64,000 nt of DNA from Rhabditoides inermis (Eukaryota; Nematoda; Chromadorea; Rhabditida; Rhabditidae), in the NCBI GenBank assembly GCA_963966185.1, contig CAWZYM010000369.1:1323501-1387500 (forward strand), in the 5' to 3' direction. The translations under genes and the position numbers were made by a program. This document shows positions 42,161-53,800 of this stretch, one piece after another (position 1 is the first letter of the stretch; each line of letters begins with the position of its first letter). The notes under the pieces were generated by a model. It worked only from the letters and a program-made list of their open reading frames with translations. It did no database searches and was not told the DNA's origin.

Positions 42161-44649
42161 CTGGTGAATAGAAAAAAAAACATTTTTAGAACGGCGCTTC
42201 AACTTAGCTTGGCGCGGAGCGGTCGCGCTGCTTTACAGTAGTCTCGAATCTTCGGCTGCAAATCCCCCGCTACACTCCGGCGCTCGCAGGTCTCGTTTTG
42301 AAGATAGGTAGGGACGTGCAGAGCTGCCGCAGATGACATGCTCGAACAGCTCCGTCCACCATCACCGCCTACATGAGCCATCTGGCACGAAGAGAACCGG
42401 CTGCCGGAGGGAGCGCATCGACGCATCGTCGCCTCATCCGGCCCGTTGCGCGAATATCTGACAAAGGTTCGTGCCCTCCATCGACGGACGGTCTTTGCAT
42501 TTATATATATGTTTGCATTTATATATAAGTTTATTGCATGTATGTTTGATAGAGTATGCAAGACATTGCGAATGGACACTGACGAAATAAGTGATAATAC
42601 GATTGCGTGACAAAGTTGAAAATGGTGAAACTAAAACTAAATGAGCTACTTGCCATGTTGCAGGTGGTGTGCAGCAAGGGGTGCATCTCCTCTCTATAGC
42701 CGCACGCTTTCGTTCTGGAGGACCGGTGCACCGCGTCGATTCTGGCGTCGAGATCGAGAAGGTGCTTGAAAACGGGCGCGCAAAGAGCGCATCCTCACTC
42801 GACATCTACGTTTCCTCTGCTTTCTCGCTATACGTTCTGTAGTCTACGGTGTACAATCTCCGCACTTTCTCTCTCGTTTTCGTAGATTCCCGTTGTCTAT
42901 CCGTGTACCACTTGTCTTGTGTTGTTGTTTCGCTTTAGCATGTCGTCTCTTAGTCCTTTCTCTTGCACACCCCTGTTAACGTTTTCGTGTAGATCATTGT
43001 TCAAGCTTACCCCCGTGCCTTGTTACTTGGATTGTTGCCTCTTTCCGTTCGCGATGCGGTAAACGCGTGTTCATTGTCTCGTTTGTTCTTGCAGTCCCGG
43101 CTCACACGCTTCGCGTCTGCATACACGCCCTTCCCCACATAAGGACTTGTTGCCGGCGTTTTTCCTTCGCCGATGCCAATGATAGTAGCCTGTAGTACTC
43201 CTAACGCTGACATGCTTTCATCAACAAAACAGCGCGAACTCGATTTGGGGGCATCTGCTATTGCGCCTGCCCAGCCGATTGGGGACGATCTTTCGGCACC
43301 GGAAAAAAACCAGAATCATGCGCCCAAACTGACGGCCATTAGTATTCGTACTGCCGAAAAAATCGTTATGAAAATTTGGCGAGAATTTTTTGTAGTTATG
43401 TTCTGGTTAAAACATAATTACGAAAAATGTTTGCCAAAATTATCACCCCCGCAAGAGAGCTCGTGAAGAGAGGCACAGAGTAGTAGTAGTAACTAGAAAT
43501 TTTGCATTCTGAAAAGATGCTATGCGCCCTCCTCACTTATTTTTTCCTCACAACACGATTTTCTTCTCTCCTGAATACACAACGCTATCAAGTGTCCATA
43601 TTTTCAGACACATTCTGATTTATTGCTTCACAATCCCATAAATAAAATGATGCATAGATATGATGTGCATCATGCTATGTATGTAGATTTGATGTAGATT
43701 ATTGTTGATAATTAATATTATCATACATATGTCCTATATATATATTGTTTATATAACTTTTGTCATGAATTGTTTCAATACTTTATTTGGATGAGTTTGT
43801 CTCTTATTTTTGTCACTTTTAGTATTAAAACGGAGATTTTTTCTATGTGTTTCTATCTCTTCCATGAACCCGTTTTTACGGCAGTTTAAGAAGCTATACA
43901 GAGAAAACCAACAATAGAGGTCATTATAATAATCTGCTAACACTATTATGTAGCTGTCAACTATGGCGCGAAATTTTCAGACCCACAAGACCTCCTTCAG
44001 TTAGTGCAATTGCATTGACTTGAAATTGATCTTAAAAAGTCGAGATGGTGCCTTTTCGTTGATCGAGTGTGTACAAGAAAAAACGCCCGCGCGGGTAACG
44101 CATTATCTTCCTTACTTCAGCTGCTCCTTTATTCAGTGAGCGCTGATCCAGTGGCAAAGACACTGTAGATAGTAGTGAATGTAGTCTCGAGATATGCTCT
44201 AGAATAACGCTGGGGTACTGCAATATGCGACCTGTGTTTTTTTCTTTGTTTATACAGAGTCAGCATGTGGACAGCAAAGTGAGGTACACCTTTGAAAAGC
44301 CAGGTTGTTGCATGCGCTCACTATCATAACAATAACGTTTATAGACGCAGTGAACATCTCCATTTCCCAGAAACAGTGTCTATAATAGACAATTACTGTA
44401 TCACATAATCTGTCAGTGTTATGTACAAATTATAACAATACAATTGAGCTACAAACAGAATAGATAACAAGTTAACAATCATTAAATAAAAAAAAATCAT
44501 ACCGGAATGAATATTTCTGTTACTCAATACAACTTATACTATGATTACAAAACAATATTAAGTGCATCGTTGGGACGGCTGATCTGGTGATCGGGGAATC
44601 TGGGGGAATTCACTGATGGTGTCCAGTGGCGGTTGAGACGACGTGATCC
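42161..44649. other. Gap, weak ORFs only
   Basis: 42199-42579 (minus) and 43173-43466 (plus) are open with protein-like composition but no clear splice partners. The rest is AT-rich with nothing recognised. Confidence 0.4.
43173..43466 (+). CDS. Hypothetical 97-aa ORF
   Basis: ATG to TGA, composition protein-like (ELDLGASAIAPAQPIGDD, KLTAISIRTAEKIVMKIW). No splice sites, domain or neighbour context; could be a repeat-derived frame. Confidence 0.3.
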   Translation: MPMIVACSTPNADMLSSTKQRELDLGASAIAPAQPIGDDLSAPEKNQNHAPKLTAISIRTAEKIVMKIWREFFVVMFWLKHNYEKCLPKLSPPQESS

Positions 44650-44763
44650 TTAAAGGAACAGTGGCGCATTATTTTCGACTTTAGATCATAACTTGACCTA
44701 TTGGAATGTAAAACAAACGAAAAAATAACGATTCAAAGCTGTTACCGCGTTTCCACAACAATT

Positions 44764-44942
44764 ATAGTCGGGTTGGTTCCTATATGCCATCCGTGACATT
44801 TCACATGTTGTGCAGTTTCGTGCAACACAACGTGTACGTCTTCAAATATCCAAAACGCTTTGTGAGAGTGAATCGAACCCTTGGGCAGCTCGCAACGATC
44901 GCGCGCTGGCGGCGCGCTCTACCACTGCGCCATTGAGGCTCA
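44764..44942 (-). mobile_element. tRNA-derived SINE, family 1
   Basis: Full-length minus-strand copy: A box TGGCGCAGTGG, B box GGGTTCGATTC, tail ending GATGGCATATAGGAACC. It sits about 110 bp from a second copy in opposite orientation, so the two could form a hairpin. Confidence 0.85.
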
Positions 44943-45050
44943 TACGTAGAGGACATTGAATTTCGCAAATATGTTTGCTCGTTATCTCTCATCATTGTAC
45001 ACTGACGAGGCCAGTAGAGCTAGATGGGCTCTCTCTTCGATATCTTAACC

Positions 45051-45228
45051 ACTGCCTCTATGGCGCAGTGGTAGTGTGCGCCGTCAGCGCACAATCACAG
45101 CGACCTGTCCACGGGTTCGATTCCTACTCATGGAAGCGTTTTGGATATTTCATGACAAACATGTTGTGTTGCACAAAACTGCACAACGTGTGAAATGTCA
45201 CGGATGGCATATAGGATCCAATTCGACT
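45051..45228 (+). mobile_element. tRNA-derived SINE, family 1
   Basis: A box TGGCGCAGTGGTAG, B box GGGTTCGATTCC, then TTGGATATTTCATGACAAAC and GTCACGGATGGCATATAGGA. The best-preserved tRNA-like head in the window. Confidence 0.85.
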
Positions 45229-45385
45229 ATACCACAGATCGTCCCGTTACCACACGAAAATAGGCGTTCAAATGTGTGTTTTGGCGGGAAGCCCCATTTT
45301 CGCGGGGCCGATCGATATTGTGATCGCTTTCGCACAGAAGTCAGTTCTCGGGAAGGGCAGCGGTCTTTGCGCGTGATGACCCATT

Positions 45386-45475
45386 GAGCTGCGTGGCGCA
45401 GTGGAAAAAACTGTTGGCTATCACTTTCGCAGCCACGTGTTCGATTCCTGTTTGCAACTTTGCCTGAAACATACG
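45386..45475 (+). mobile_element. tRNA-derived SINE, family 3
   Basis: GCGTGGCGCAGTGG (A box) and GTGTTCGATTCC (B box), followed by TTTGCAACTTTGCCTGAAAC. A relative with a degraded B box is at 63501-63597. Confidence 0.65.
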
Positions 45476-46092
45476 CGCACCTCTATGCGTTGTGATTCAT
45501 TACCACACGGTTCTGATATACGCCTCTGTTCCTTTAAAAAATATTCGTATATTGATAAAAATTGATTATTTTCGAGTTCAATAGTTTTTTTTTTTAAACA
45601 TAATTTGAAAAGCGCGGAAAACGCCTGTTTTCTTTTTGCACTTATGTAGGTGCCGAATTAGTATTTTGGCGAGTTTGACTTTACTTTACCTAGAGTTTTG
45701 GTAAGCGTGTAGGTAACGAAAATATATCTGGCGTTTCCTTACATTTTAAATATGTTCCGCTTAAGATGTATGAACAAGTCAAAAGTAAAGGAACACTTCA
45801 GTTTCGTACATAAACTATGACATGAAAGAATATCAAAATACAACAACTTTTTCATAAAATTAAAAGAAAAACGATCCGCAAAGTTTTCATTTCGTAATGA
45901 GAAATGCCGAATTGGTAATTGGTGTATGACACTTGTTACCGATTCGGTAATTCTCACTACGAAATGAAAACTTCGCGGCATGTTTTCTAAACTCTCTATT
46001 CATTTTTAGAATATGACTCAACTATGAAAAAGTATGTTTGTTTATTCGTTCACAAGGCATTCTCGGTTTTTACACGAAAGTGGTGTGTTCCG

Positions 46093-46135
46093 TTAAAGAA
46101 ACAGTGGCGACTTATTTTTGTTTCGAAGTATTATT

Positions 46136-46179
<44 letters not shown>

Positions 46180-46492
46180 CCTGACACTTTTGCCATTTTT
46201 GCGAAAGAACGACGACTCTGCGTAACTTTCAATTTTGTCACTGCCACGAATGCAGACGAAACTTTGAATTACCCGCCAATGCTCCAATACTGAACGTTCG
46301 GGTCGGAGACATAAGCGCAAATGAACTACGCTCTTTCACTTGCTTCATGGCTCAGTGCATGTGCGTGCATTGTGGCTCCCGAGCTTCGCGGGTTCAATTC
46401 CGGTTACTGCCAAATGTTTTGTGCGTGTGAAAGTGAGGAGTTGTTCAGTTGTGGCAGATTGTGGCTGAAATAAGTCGCCACTGTTCCTTTAA
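46093..46492. mobile_element. TTAA element (AGGAACAGTGGCG family) containing a SINE
   Basis: TTAAAGAAACAGTGGCGACT and the inverted TTAAAGGAACAGTGGCGACT at TTAA sites. Contains an AT tract (46138-46176) and a family-2 SINE. Its right TTAA is also the left TTAA of the next element. Confidence 0.75.
46300..46472 (+). mobile_element. tRNA-derived SINE, family 2, copy 2
   Basis: TCATGGCTCAGTGCATGTGC and GGGTTCAATTCCGG boxes, with the same tail as 38697-38859. Confidence 0.75.
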
Positions 46493-46818
46493 AGAGAGTG
46501 TACACTTTGAACTACAAACTTGAGCTAACACCAAGATATTGAATTCATGAAAACGATGCAGTTTTGTCATAACAAATTTTTTTTCTGAAAAAGCCTTCAA
46601 GTCGATGAAAATTGAGCGCAAAATACTTCAAAATACAGAAACCTTATTCGTGCCTGTTCGTGCCAATTTTCACTGTTCAACGGAATTTGTCAGCAACTTA
46701 TAGTTATCTCCAGACATAGTTGTATAGTTGTCTTGACAAAAAAAGCATCATTTTCATCATATTTTCACATCCTGTTGCTATGTAACTCAACTTCGAAATT
46801 CAAAGAGTACACTCTCTT
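46489..46818. mobile_element. 310-bp TTAA MITE, copy 4 (diverged)
   Basis: Left arm TTAAAGAGAGTGTACACTTT and right arm CAACTTCGAAATTCAAAGAG. The right TTAA is lost. More diverged than copies 1-3. Confidence 0.75.
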
Positions 46819-47496
46819 CCCCCTTCCCCCTTGAAGTAAAACACGCATGTTTGTCGAGATGCGCCATTCAAACAGCTCATTGGCGTTGTAAATGTCAGAA
46901 GATTCGGAATTATAGCTCTTAGCAATGATGAAAGAAGCGTAAAAGTCTGTTTGCAATAGATAGTGTGTGTGTCACTGCAGCGATAAGGGGTCGTATAGGA
47001 GGGTGTATCAGAGAGGCTTAATCTCATATTTTACGATCACGCCCATTGATAGCAATCAACCGTCCACCACCCCACATTTCAATTATGTGATTACCATTCT
47101 CATTAGATGTTTACCTTCATCTGATCAGTTTGTCTGTGTCACTTTTAAATTCGACATTTGGTTTCAAACTTGCTTGTGCAAATAAGTTGGAACATTGATT
47201 TAAATGTGAACAATATTTCACTTTCCAACTTTTTCAACGAATTCCGTTTTTTCAATCAACAGTGAAACTTTTTTATGCGCTCATGCCAGATACTAAACAC
47301 TGTGCGTGAATTTTTCTTTTAAATTAATTTCTTCGAGAAACTGGAGTGAAATGATTTTTTGATGAAATGCGATGGTCAGCCAATCGAATTTTTATTTTTT
47401 AGACACGCTCGAAGTAGCCTTTATTTACGTGTCCGCTTGCGATTGTAAAAATTCGAGCAGTTCACTGGTTTATTCAGTTCGCAACCCTAGCTAAAG
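46819..47496. other. Gap, nothing recognised
   Basis: No repeat family or gene recognised; short open frames lack support. Confidence 0.5.
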
Positions 47497-47735
47497 TCGG
47501 TAATTAGGAAATGACACCACACACCACGACACCACGGTTTCGACACCATGACACCACTTAAAAAACACAATTGCACTACGACATCTCGTCTTTATAACTG
47601 AAAAATTGGAGAACTTTTTGTTTTGTGAAGTGATGTCGTGGTGTCGTGGTGTCATGGTGTCGACACCAGAGCGTTGTGGTGTCGTGGTGCCTGGTGTCTG
47701 GTGTCATGGTGTCTGGTGTCATTTCCTAATTGCCG
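47497..47735. mobile_element. Palindromic element with GACACC subterminal repeats
   Basis: The left end GGTAATTAGGAAATGACACC and the inverted right end GGCAATTAGGAAATGACACC run into repeated GACACCA/GACACCAC units in both arms, about 240 bp in all. No coding frame. A partial relative lies at 10318-10372. Confidence 0.75.
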
Positions 47736-47930
47736 CTAAAGTCTCCTACAAATCTCCAGAAGCACAATTTGAGCGCAAGTACGTCATCTGCCGTGGGGTC
47801 AGAGCACACATCGCTTTAGTACATTCCAAATTGCGCTGCTTGCGCGTGACCCCTGCGAAGACAGTCATGGTGCGCAAATGGTGCGGAGATGAAAAACAAA
47901 AAGTCATTATTGTCTTGTACAATTGAAGAG

Positions 47931-48501
47931 GACGCGCAGCGCCCTCTCTTTTGGCTTAGGATGGGGCTCGCGCCTGGATTTTTAAGAAGCGATATCCAAA
48001 GGTCATGATAGCAGCAATGTGAACTCATCCCATTCAAGTGTCGTTTAAACTCGTTTCTATGGATTACTAAGAAAATATAGTTGCATATACACGCAATATT
48101 GTGCGTAACATCATAAATTGTCACATCATAGTTCTGTGCGTACTAATGAACGACAGAGCTTGGGAATCAGTAAGAGAAGAATTTTTTCTATGAAATTCAA
48201 CAAAAGCACATGTATTATCTGTTAAAAAGTATACTTACGTGAAGAGAGTCAGTTTGTCTTGACTTGCCCAACTCAACAAATGCGCATGTATAAAACGTTT
48301 ACAAATACTAACTCAAAACTGCTTATGTAGTGGCAACGGTCCGCTATTTGCAGGTTTGTTTCAGTATTTGTAAACGTTTTATGCATGCGCTTTTGTTGAA
48401 TTGCTGCTACTTAACATGACCGTTAGATATCGCTTCTTGAAAATTCTAGCGCGAGCCTTATCCTAAGCCTATAAAGAGGGCGCTGCGCGCCCTCTCTAAT
48501 T
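47931..48501. mobile_element. Foldback element with hairpin termini, 571 bp
   Basis: Arms of about 85 bp are inverted (GGCTTAGGAT, GCTCGCGC, AAGAAGCGATATC). Each terminus is itself a short GC palindrome (GAGGGCGC-TGC-GCGCCCTC at the right). An inner inverted pair (GCATGTATAAAACGTTTACA) is also present. The right end lies 3 bp from the stop codon of the next gene. Confidence 0.7.
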
Positions 48502-48503
48502 TG

Positions 48504-50243
48504 TTACTTAGCAGTCTGCTGCAAAGGTGACCCGCCGGGCCTCCCGGATGGTGTAATTACATGCATAAATTCTTGAAACGGGGGTATACCTTTACCTACG
48601 ACAAGGTGATACATTACCTTTTCCTCATCGTCCTTTTGGTCATCGTTGCCCGAAAAGTCGAAGAGCCGCTGAAAAGGTGTTGTTGATTTCACAGTGCGAA
48701 TCGAATCATAAAAAACGTTTGCACACATGTATCATTTACTTAGTACATAGTACTGAATAGTTTAACAACTCTGATCACAACAAAATATAGACATCAAAAT
48801 ATAGGCATCATGACGCCTCTATGCAAAAAAGGAGTGTTTAGCAGTGTTCAAGATCACTTTCCTACGGGTCGAATTTTTTTTTAATTGCCTTGTCATAAAC
48901 TTCAAAACATGCGTCAAAAACTACACTATTAAACTTTCCGGGTTTCACTTTTCGGCATCAGAATTTACAATTTTCGACCATTTTTCTTTGTTCCATTTTC
49001 GGCGCGCAAAGTTTGACCCCCGGTCTGATTTAGAGTTAAGAGTCAGGCGACGAAGTCAGAGATCGAGAGCGTTGACAAAAATTGCAAAATTTCGTGTCAC
49101 AAAGTGCAAAAAAACTCGCCAAACTTTCGGTGCATGAATTTTGTACCTTTTGACAAGGCATTACGAAAAATTTCACACATCAAAAAGTGATTTTGAACAC
49201 TGCTTTTGAGTGAGAAAATGAAAAGAAAACTCTACTCACCGGTGCGTGGGTGGTGTGATGGGCGTACAGCGCGAGGCTGTGGCGCGTCCACGACACGTGA
49301 ACCCAGCGTCGCACGCCGTCCGAGCCGTTGACAACGAAGTGACGCCGCACACGGCTCGCCTCGATGTCGCTAACCTGAATTGCGCAGTAACATGACTCTC
49401 TCCGCGACGTTCAACGCAATCCTTTTCCGTTGTGATTCATTACTACTGACATTGATGAAGCGGCAAAGGTCGGGGTGTGTGGCCAGAGCGCGGAGCTGCA
49501 TCCTCGTGCACTCCGCGACGCAGAGAATCTCATCGAACGGCAAACCGTTCTCGAGAAGCGACTATGAAACAAGTGTTATGCACCGTTCAGAGCATGCCCG
49601 CGAACCTTGATGACGAGGACCGTCCATGTCGGGTGATCCCACACGGTGGGCAGAAGACCGTCAACGACATCAACCTGTGATAGTGATTATATTATCAGAT
49701 GTCTCAATGCATTCGAAGATAACCCACCTTCTTGTGGAACATCAGAGTGTTAAACTGACGAGACGGATACTTTCCGAGATCATAGCGGCTCCTGGCCTGC
49801 AGATCGTTCCTTGGCAGCTCCGCGCTCCAAAGGTCGATCCTATTCCTTGCAGTGCTGAAATTTGAGCGATGTTATGTATTTTATGCTAGAGTTCGACATT
49901 TGACAATCTGTTAGCATTAAAGTTGCATTAATATGTTTCAATTAATGGAGGTTAAGTGAAGTGGACCTAGCTTCTGAAACACAAGTAGGCGACACAATTA
50001 GGATCTAGCAAACTCACGTGTTTCGCAACACTATGTGCTTGACTGCCGCTGCTGCTGCTGCCGTAGCGATCAGAAACTTGTCCTTCTTCGTAGGAACAAC
50101 ATCCTTTAACAAAACGAATATATTCAAGAGTGCACTAGCCGATACAAATGTGAGATATCTGTTTGAAAATCAAAACACATATCAAAAAGTAAAACAGGTT
50201 GACGAAACACTAGTTCTGTCCTTACCATTATAAACTCCTCCAT
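48504..50243 (-). CDS. Seven-exon protein of unknown function, 236 aa
   Basis: Exons 50243-50226 (MEEFIM), 50103-50018, 49854-49728, 49674-49606, 49561-49451, 49374-49240 and 48668-48504 (TAA), all in phase. Sequence highlights: KKDKFLIATAAAAAAVKHIV, RIDLWSAELPRNDLQAR, LPTVWDHPTWTVLVIK, GLPFDEILCVAECTRMQLR, TRHSLALYAHHTT, RLFDFSGNDDQKDDEEK, PFQEFMHVITPSGRPGG. The central LLENGLPFDEIL...LRALATHPDL is loosely F-box-like, but I do not assign it. No signal peptide or membrane helix. The 3' UTR must start in the adjoining foldback element. Confidence 0.75.
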
Positions 50244-50657
50244 TTTTATCCTGCTTCGAATGCTTTGCTTTAAAAATCTTTAAGAAAAGTAGCGTTTCCT
50301 GAAAAAGAATTCATAAGCATTCAAACATTGAAACGACCGATGAGTATATTTTCGAAATATCTACCAGAGATCGGACAATGAAGCAGACAGCGCGTGAAAG
50401 TAACAACAGCTCGGTCGATTGAAAAAAAAACCTGGTTTGCGTAAGGAAGCGCTTTGTGAAAAAAAAAATCCGTTTTACAAAATAGAAAAGTAAAAAAATA
50501 ATAATAAATATTGCAGAGGGCACAACGACCGCTATGCGCCAATCACGCAGCGTTTACGAACTAGGATGTGCATGTTTCTAAAGTCAGCGATCCGCCCTTC
50601 ATCGATCGTTACAGTAGGAGAGTGAGAGTTCGCATAAATAAAGTACAATTATTTCAG

Positions 50658-50755
50658 GTTCAGAACTCGAAAAGCGGGAAGTGTCACCGCGAAATATCGA
50701 CACGATGATGACAAAACATTCGTATGAAGATGAGCCACGACGCAGATCTATCGAA
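50658..50755 (+). CDS. Exon with donor facing the minisatellite
   Basis: Behind ATTTCAG, frame SELEKREVSPRNIDTMMTKH then EDEPRRRSIE, GTACGT donor. The rest of the gene is not clear. The next acceptor in phase is beyond the array at 56848 (exon MMCLYTEWHRFPVMCSDITV, stop TAG at 56926), which would put the whole minisatellite in one intron. Confidence 0.4.
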
Positions 50756-50860
50756 GTACGTGAAAACATTTATTCATTTGTTTTAGAGTTTAAACATTGG
50801 GTCAGTAGATTGTTAGATGTGTTGTTTAAGAAGACTTATTGTGATAACCACTGCGCTATA

Positions 50861-53800
50861 GCTGACAGTTTTGGATCGGTGTAGGGTAGGAGGTGATCAC
50901 CAGTAGACTGGCTATTGATGACAGTTATTGTGATAACCACTGCGCTATAGCTGACAGTTTTGGATCGGTGTGGGGTAGGAGGTGATCACCAGTAGACTGG
51001 CTATTGCTGACAGTTTTGGATCGGTGTGGGGTAGGAGGCGATCACAAGAAGGCTGGGGTATTGCTGACAGTTTTGGATCGGTGTGGGGTAGGAGATGATC
51101 ACAAGTAGACTGGGCTATTGCTGACAGTTTTGGATCGGTGTGGGGTAGGACGTGATCACAAGTAGACTGGGCTATTGCTGACAGTTTTGGATCGGTGTGG
51201 GGTAGGAGATGATCACAAGTAGACTGGGCTATTGCTGACAGTTTTGGATCGGTGTGGGGTAGGACGTGATCACAAGTAGACTGGGCTATTGCTGACAGTT
51301 TTCGATCGGTGTGGGGTAGGAGGTGATCACAAGTAGACTGGGCTATTGCTGACAGTTTTGGATCGGTGTGGGGTAGGAGGTGATCACAAGTAGACTGGGC
51401 TATTGCTGACAGTTTTGAATAGATGTGGGGTAGGAGGTGATCACAAGTAGACTGGGCTATTGCTGACAGTTTTGGATCGGTGTGGGGTAGGAGGCGATCA
51501 CAAGAAGGCTGGGCTATTGCTGACAGTTTTGGATCGGTGTGGGGTAGGAGGTGATCACCAGTAAACTGGGCTATTGCTGACAGTTTTGGATCGGTGTGGG
51601 GTAGGAGGTGAGCACAAGAAGACTGGGCTATTGCTGACAGTTTTGGATCGGTGTGGGGTAGGAGGTGATCACAAGTAGACTGGGCTATTGTTGACAGTTT
51701 TGGATCGGTGTGGGGTAGGAGGTGATCATCTGTAGACTGGGCTATTGCTGATAGTTTTGGATAGATGTGGGGTAGGAGGTGATCACAAGTAGACTGGGCT
51801 ATTGCTGACAGTTTTGGATCGGTGTGGGGTAGGGGGTGATCACAAATAGACTGGGATTTTGCTGACAGTTTTGGATCGGTGTGGGGTAGGAGGTGATCAC
51901 CAGTAGACTGGGCTATTGCTGATAGTTTTGGATAGATGTGGGATAGGAGGTGATCACAAGTAGACTGGGCTATTGCTGACAGTTTTGGATCGGTGTGGGG
52001 TAGGAGGCGATCACAAGAAGGCTGGGCTATTGCTGACAGTTTTGGATCGGTGTGGGTAGGAGGCGATCACAAGAAGGCTGGGCTATTGCTGACAGTTTTG
52101 GATCGGTGTGGGGTAGAAGGTGATCACCAGTAGACTGGGCTATTGCTGACAGTTTTTTGATCGGTGTGAAGTAGGAGGTGATCACAAGTAGACTGGGCTA
52201 TTGCTGACAGTTTTTGATCGGTGTGGAGTAGGAGGTGATCACAAGTAGACTGGGCTATTGCTGACAGTTTTGGATCGGTGTGGGGTAGGAGGCGATCACA
52301 AGTAGACTGGGCTATTGCTGACAGTTTTGGATCGGTGTGGGGTAGGAGGTGATCACAAGTAGACTGGGCTATTGCTGACAGTTTTGGATCGGTGTGGGGT
52401 AGGAGGTGATCACAAGTAGACTGGGCTATTGCTGACAGTTTTGGATCGGTGTGGGGTAGGAGGTGATCAGAAGTAGACTGGGCTATTGCTGACAGTTTTG
52501 GATCGGTGTGGGGTAGGAGGTGATCCCAAGTAGACTGGGCTATTGCTGACAGTTTTGGATCATTGTGGGGTAGGAGATAATCACAAGTAGACTGGGCTAT
52601 TCCTGACAGTTTTGGATCGGTGTGGGTTAGGAGGTGATCACAAGTAGACTGGGCTATTGCTGACAGTTTTGGATCGGTGTGGGGTAGGAGGTGATCACAA
52701 GTAGACTGGGCTATTGCTGACAGTTTTGGATCATTGTGGGGTAGGAGGTGATCAGAAGTAGACTGGGCTATTGCTGACAGTTTTGGATCATTGTGGGGTA
52801 GGAGGTGATCACAAGTAGACTGGGCTATTGCTGACAGTTTTGGATCGGTGTGGGGTAGGAGGTGATCACAAGTAGACTGGGCTATTGCTGACAGTTTTGG
52901 ATCATTGTGGGGTAGGAGGTGATCACAAGTAGACTGGGCTATTGCTGACAGTTTTGGATCGGTGTGGGGTAGGAGGTGATCACAAGTAGACTGGGCTATT
53001 GCTGACAGTTTTGGATCATTGTGGGGTAGGAGGTGATCACAAGTAGACTGGGCTATTGCTGACAGTTTTGAATCGGTGTAGGGTAGGAGGCGATCACAAG
53101 TAGACTGGGCTATTGCTGACAGTTTTGGATCATTGTGGGGTAGGAGGTGATCACAAGTAGACTGGGCTATTGCTGACAGTTTTGGATCGGTGTGGGGTAG
53201 GAGGTGATCACAAGTAGACTGGGCTATTGCTGACCGTTTTGGATCATTGTGGGGTAGGAGGTGATCAGAAGTAGACTGGGCTATAGCTGACAGTTTTGGA
53301 TCGGTGTGGGGTAGGAGGTGATCACCAGTAGACTGGGCTATTGCTGACAGTTTTGGATCGGTGTGGGGTAGGAGGTGATCACAAGTAGACTGGGCTATTG
53401 CTGACAGTTTTGGATCGGTGTGGGGTAGGAGGTGATCACCAGTAGACTGGGCTATTGCTGACAGTTTTGGATCGGTGTGGGGTAGGAAGTGATCACAAGT
53501 AGACGGGGCTATTGCTGACAGTTTTGGATCGGTGTGGGGTAGGAAGTGATCACAAGTAGACTGGGCTTATGCTGACAGTTATGGATCGGTGTGGGGTAGG
53601 AGGCGATCACAAGTAGACTGGGCTATTGCTGACAGTTTTGGATCGGTGTGGGGTAGGAGGTGATCACAAGTAGAATGGGCTTATGCTGACAGTTATGGAT
53701 CGGTGTGGGGTAGGAGGCGATCACAAGTAGACTGGGCTATTGCTGACAGTTTTGGATCGGTGTGGGGTAGGAGGTGATCACAAGTAGACTGGACTATTGC

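Larger units (their letters stand above)
44650..45537. mobile_element. TTAA element (AGGAACAGTGGCG family) loaded with SINEs
   Basis: The left end TTAAAGGAACAGTGGCGCAT and the inverted right end TTAAAGGAACAGAGGCGTAT are both at TTAA. Inside lie two opposite-facing family-1 SINEs and one family-3 SINE, which account for its 888-bp length. Confidence 0.65.

Noticed and set aside
45051..45228. tRNA gene
   Set aside because: A and B boxes are good, but the sequence continues into a tail shared with two other copies; it is a SINE.
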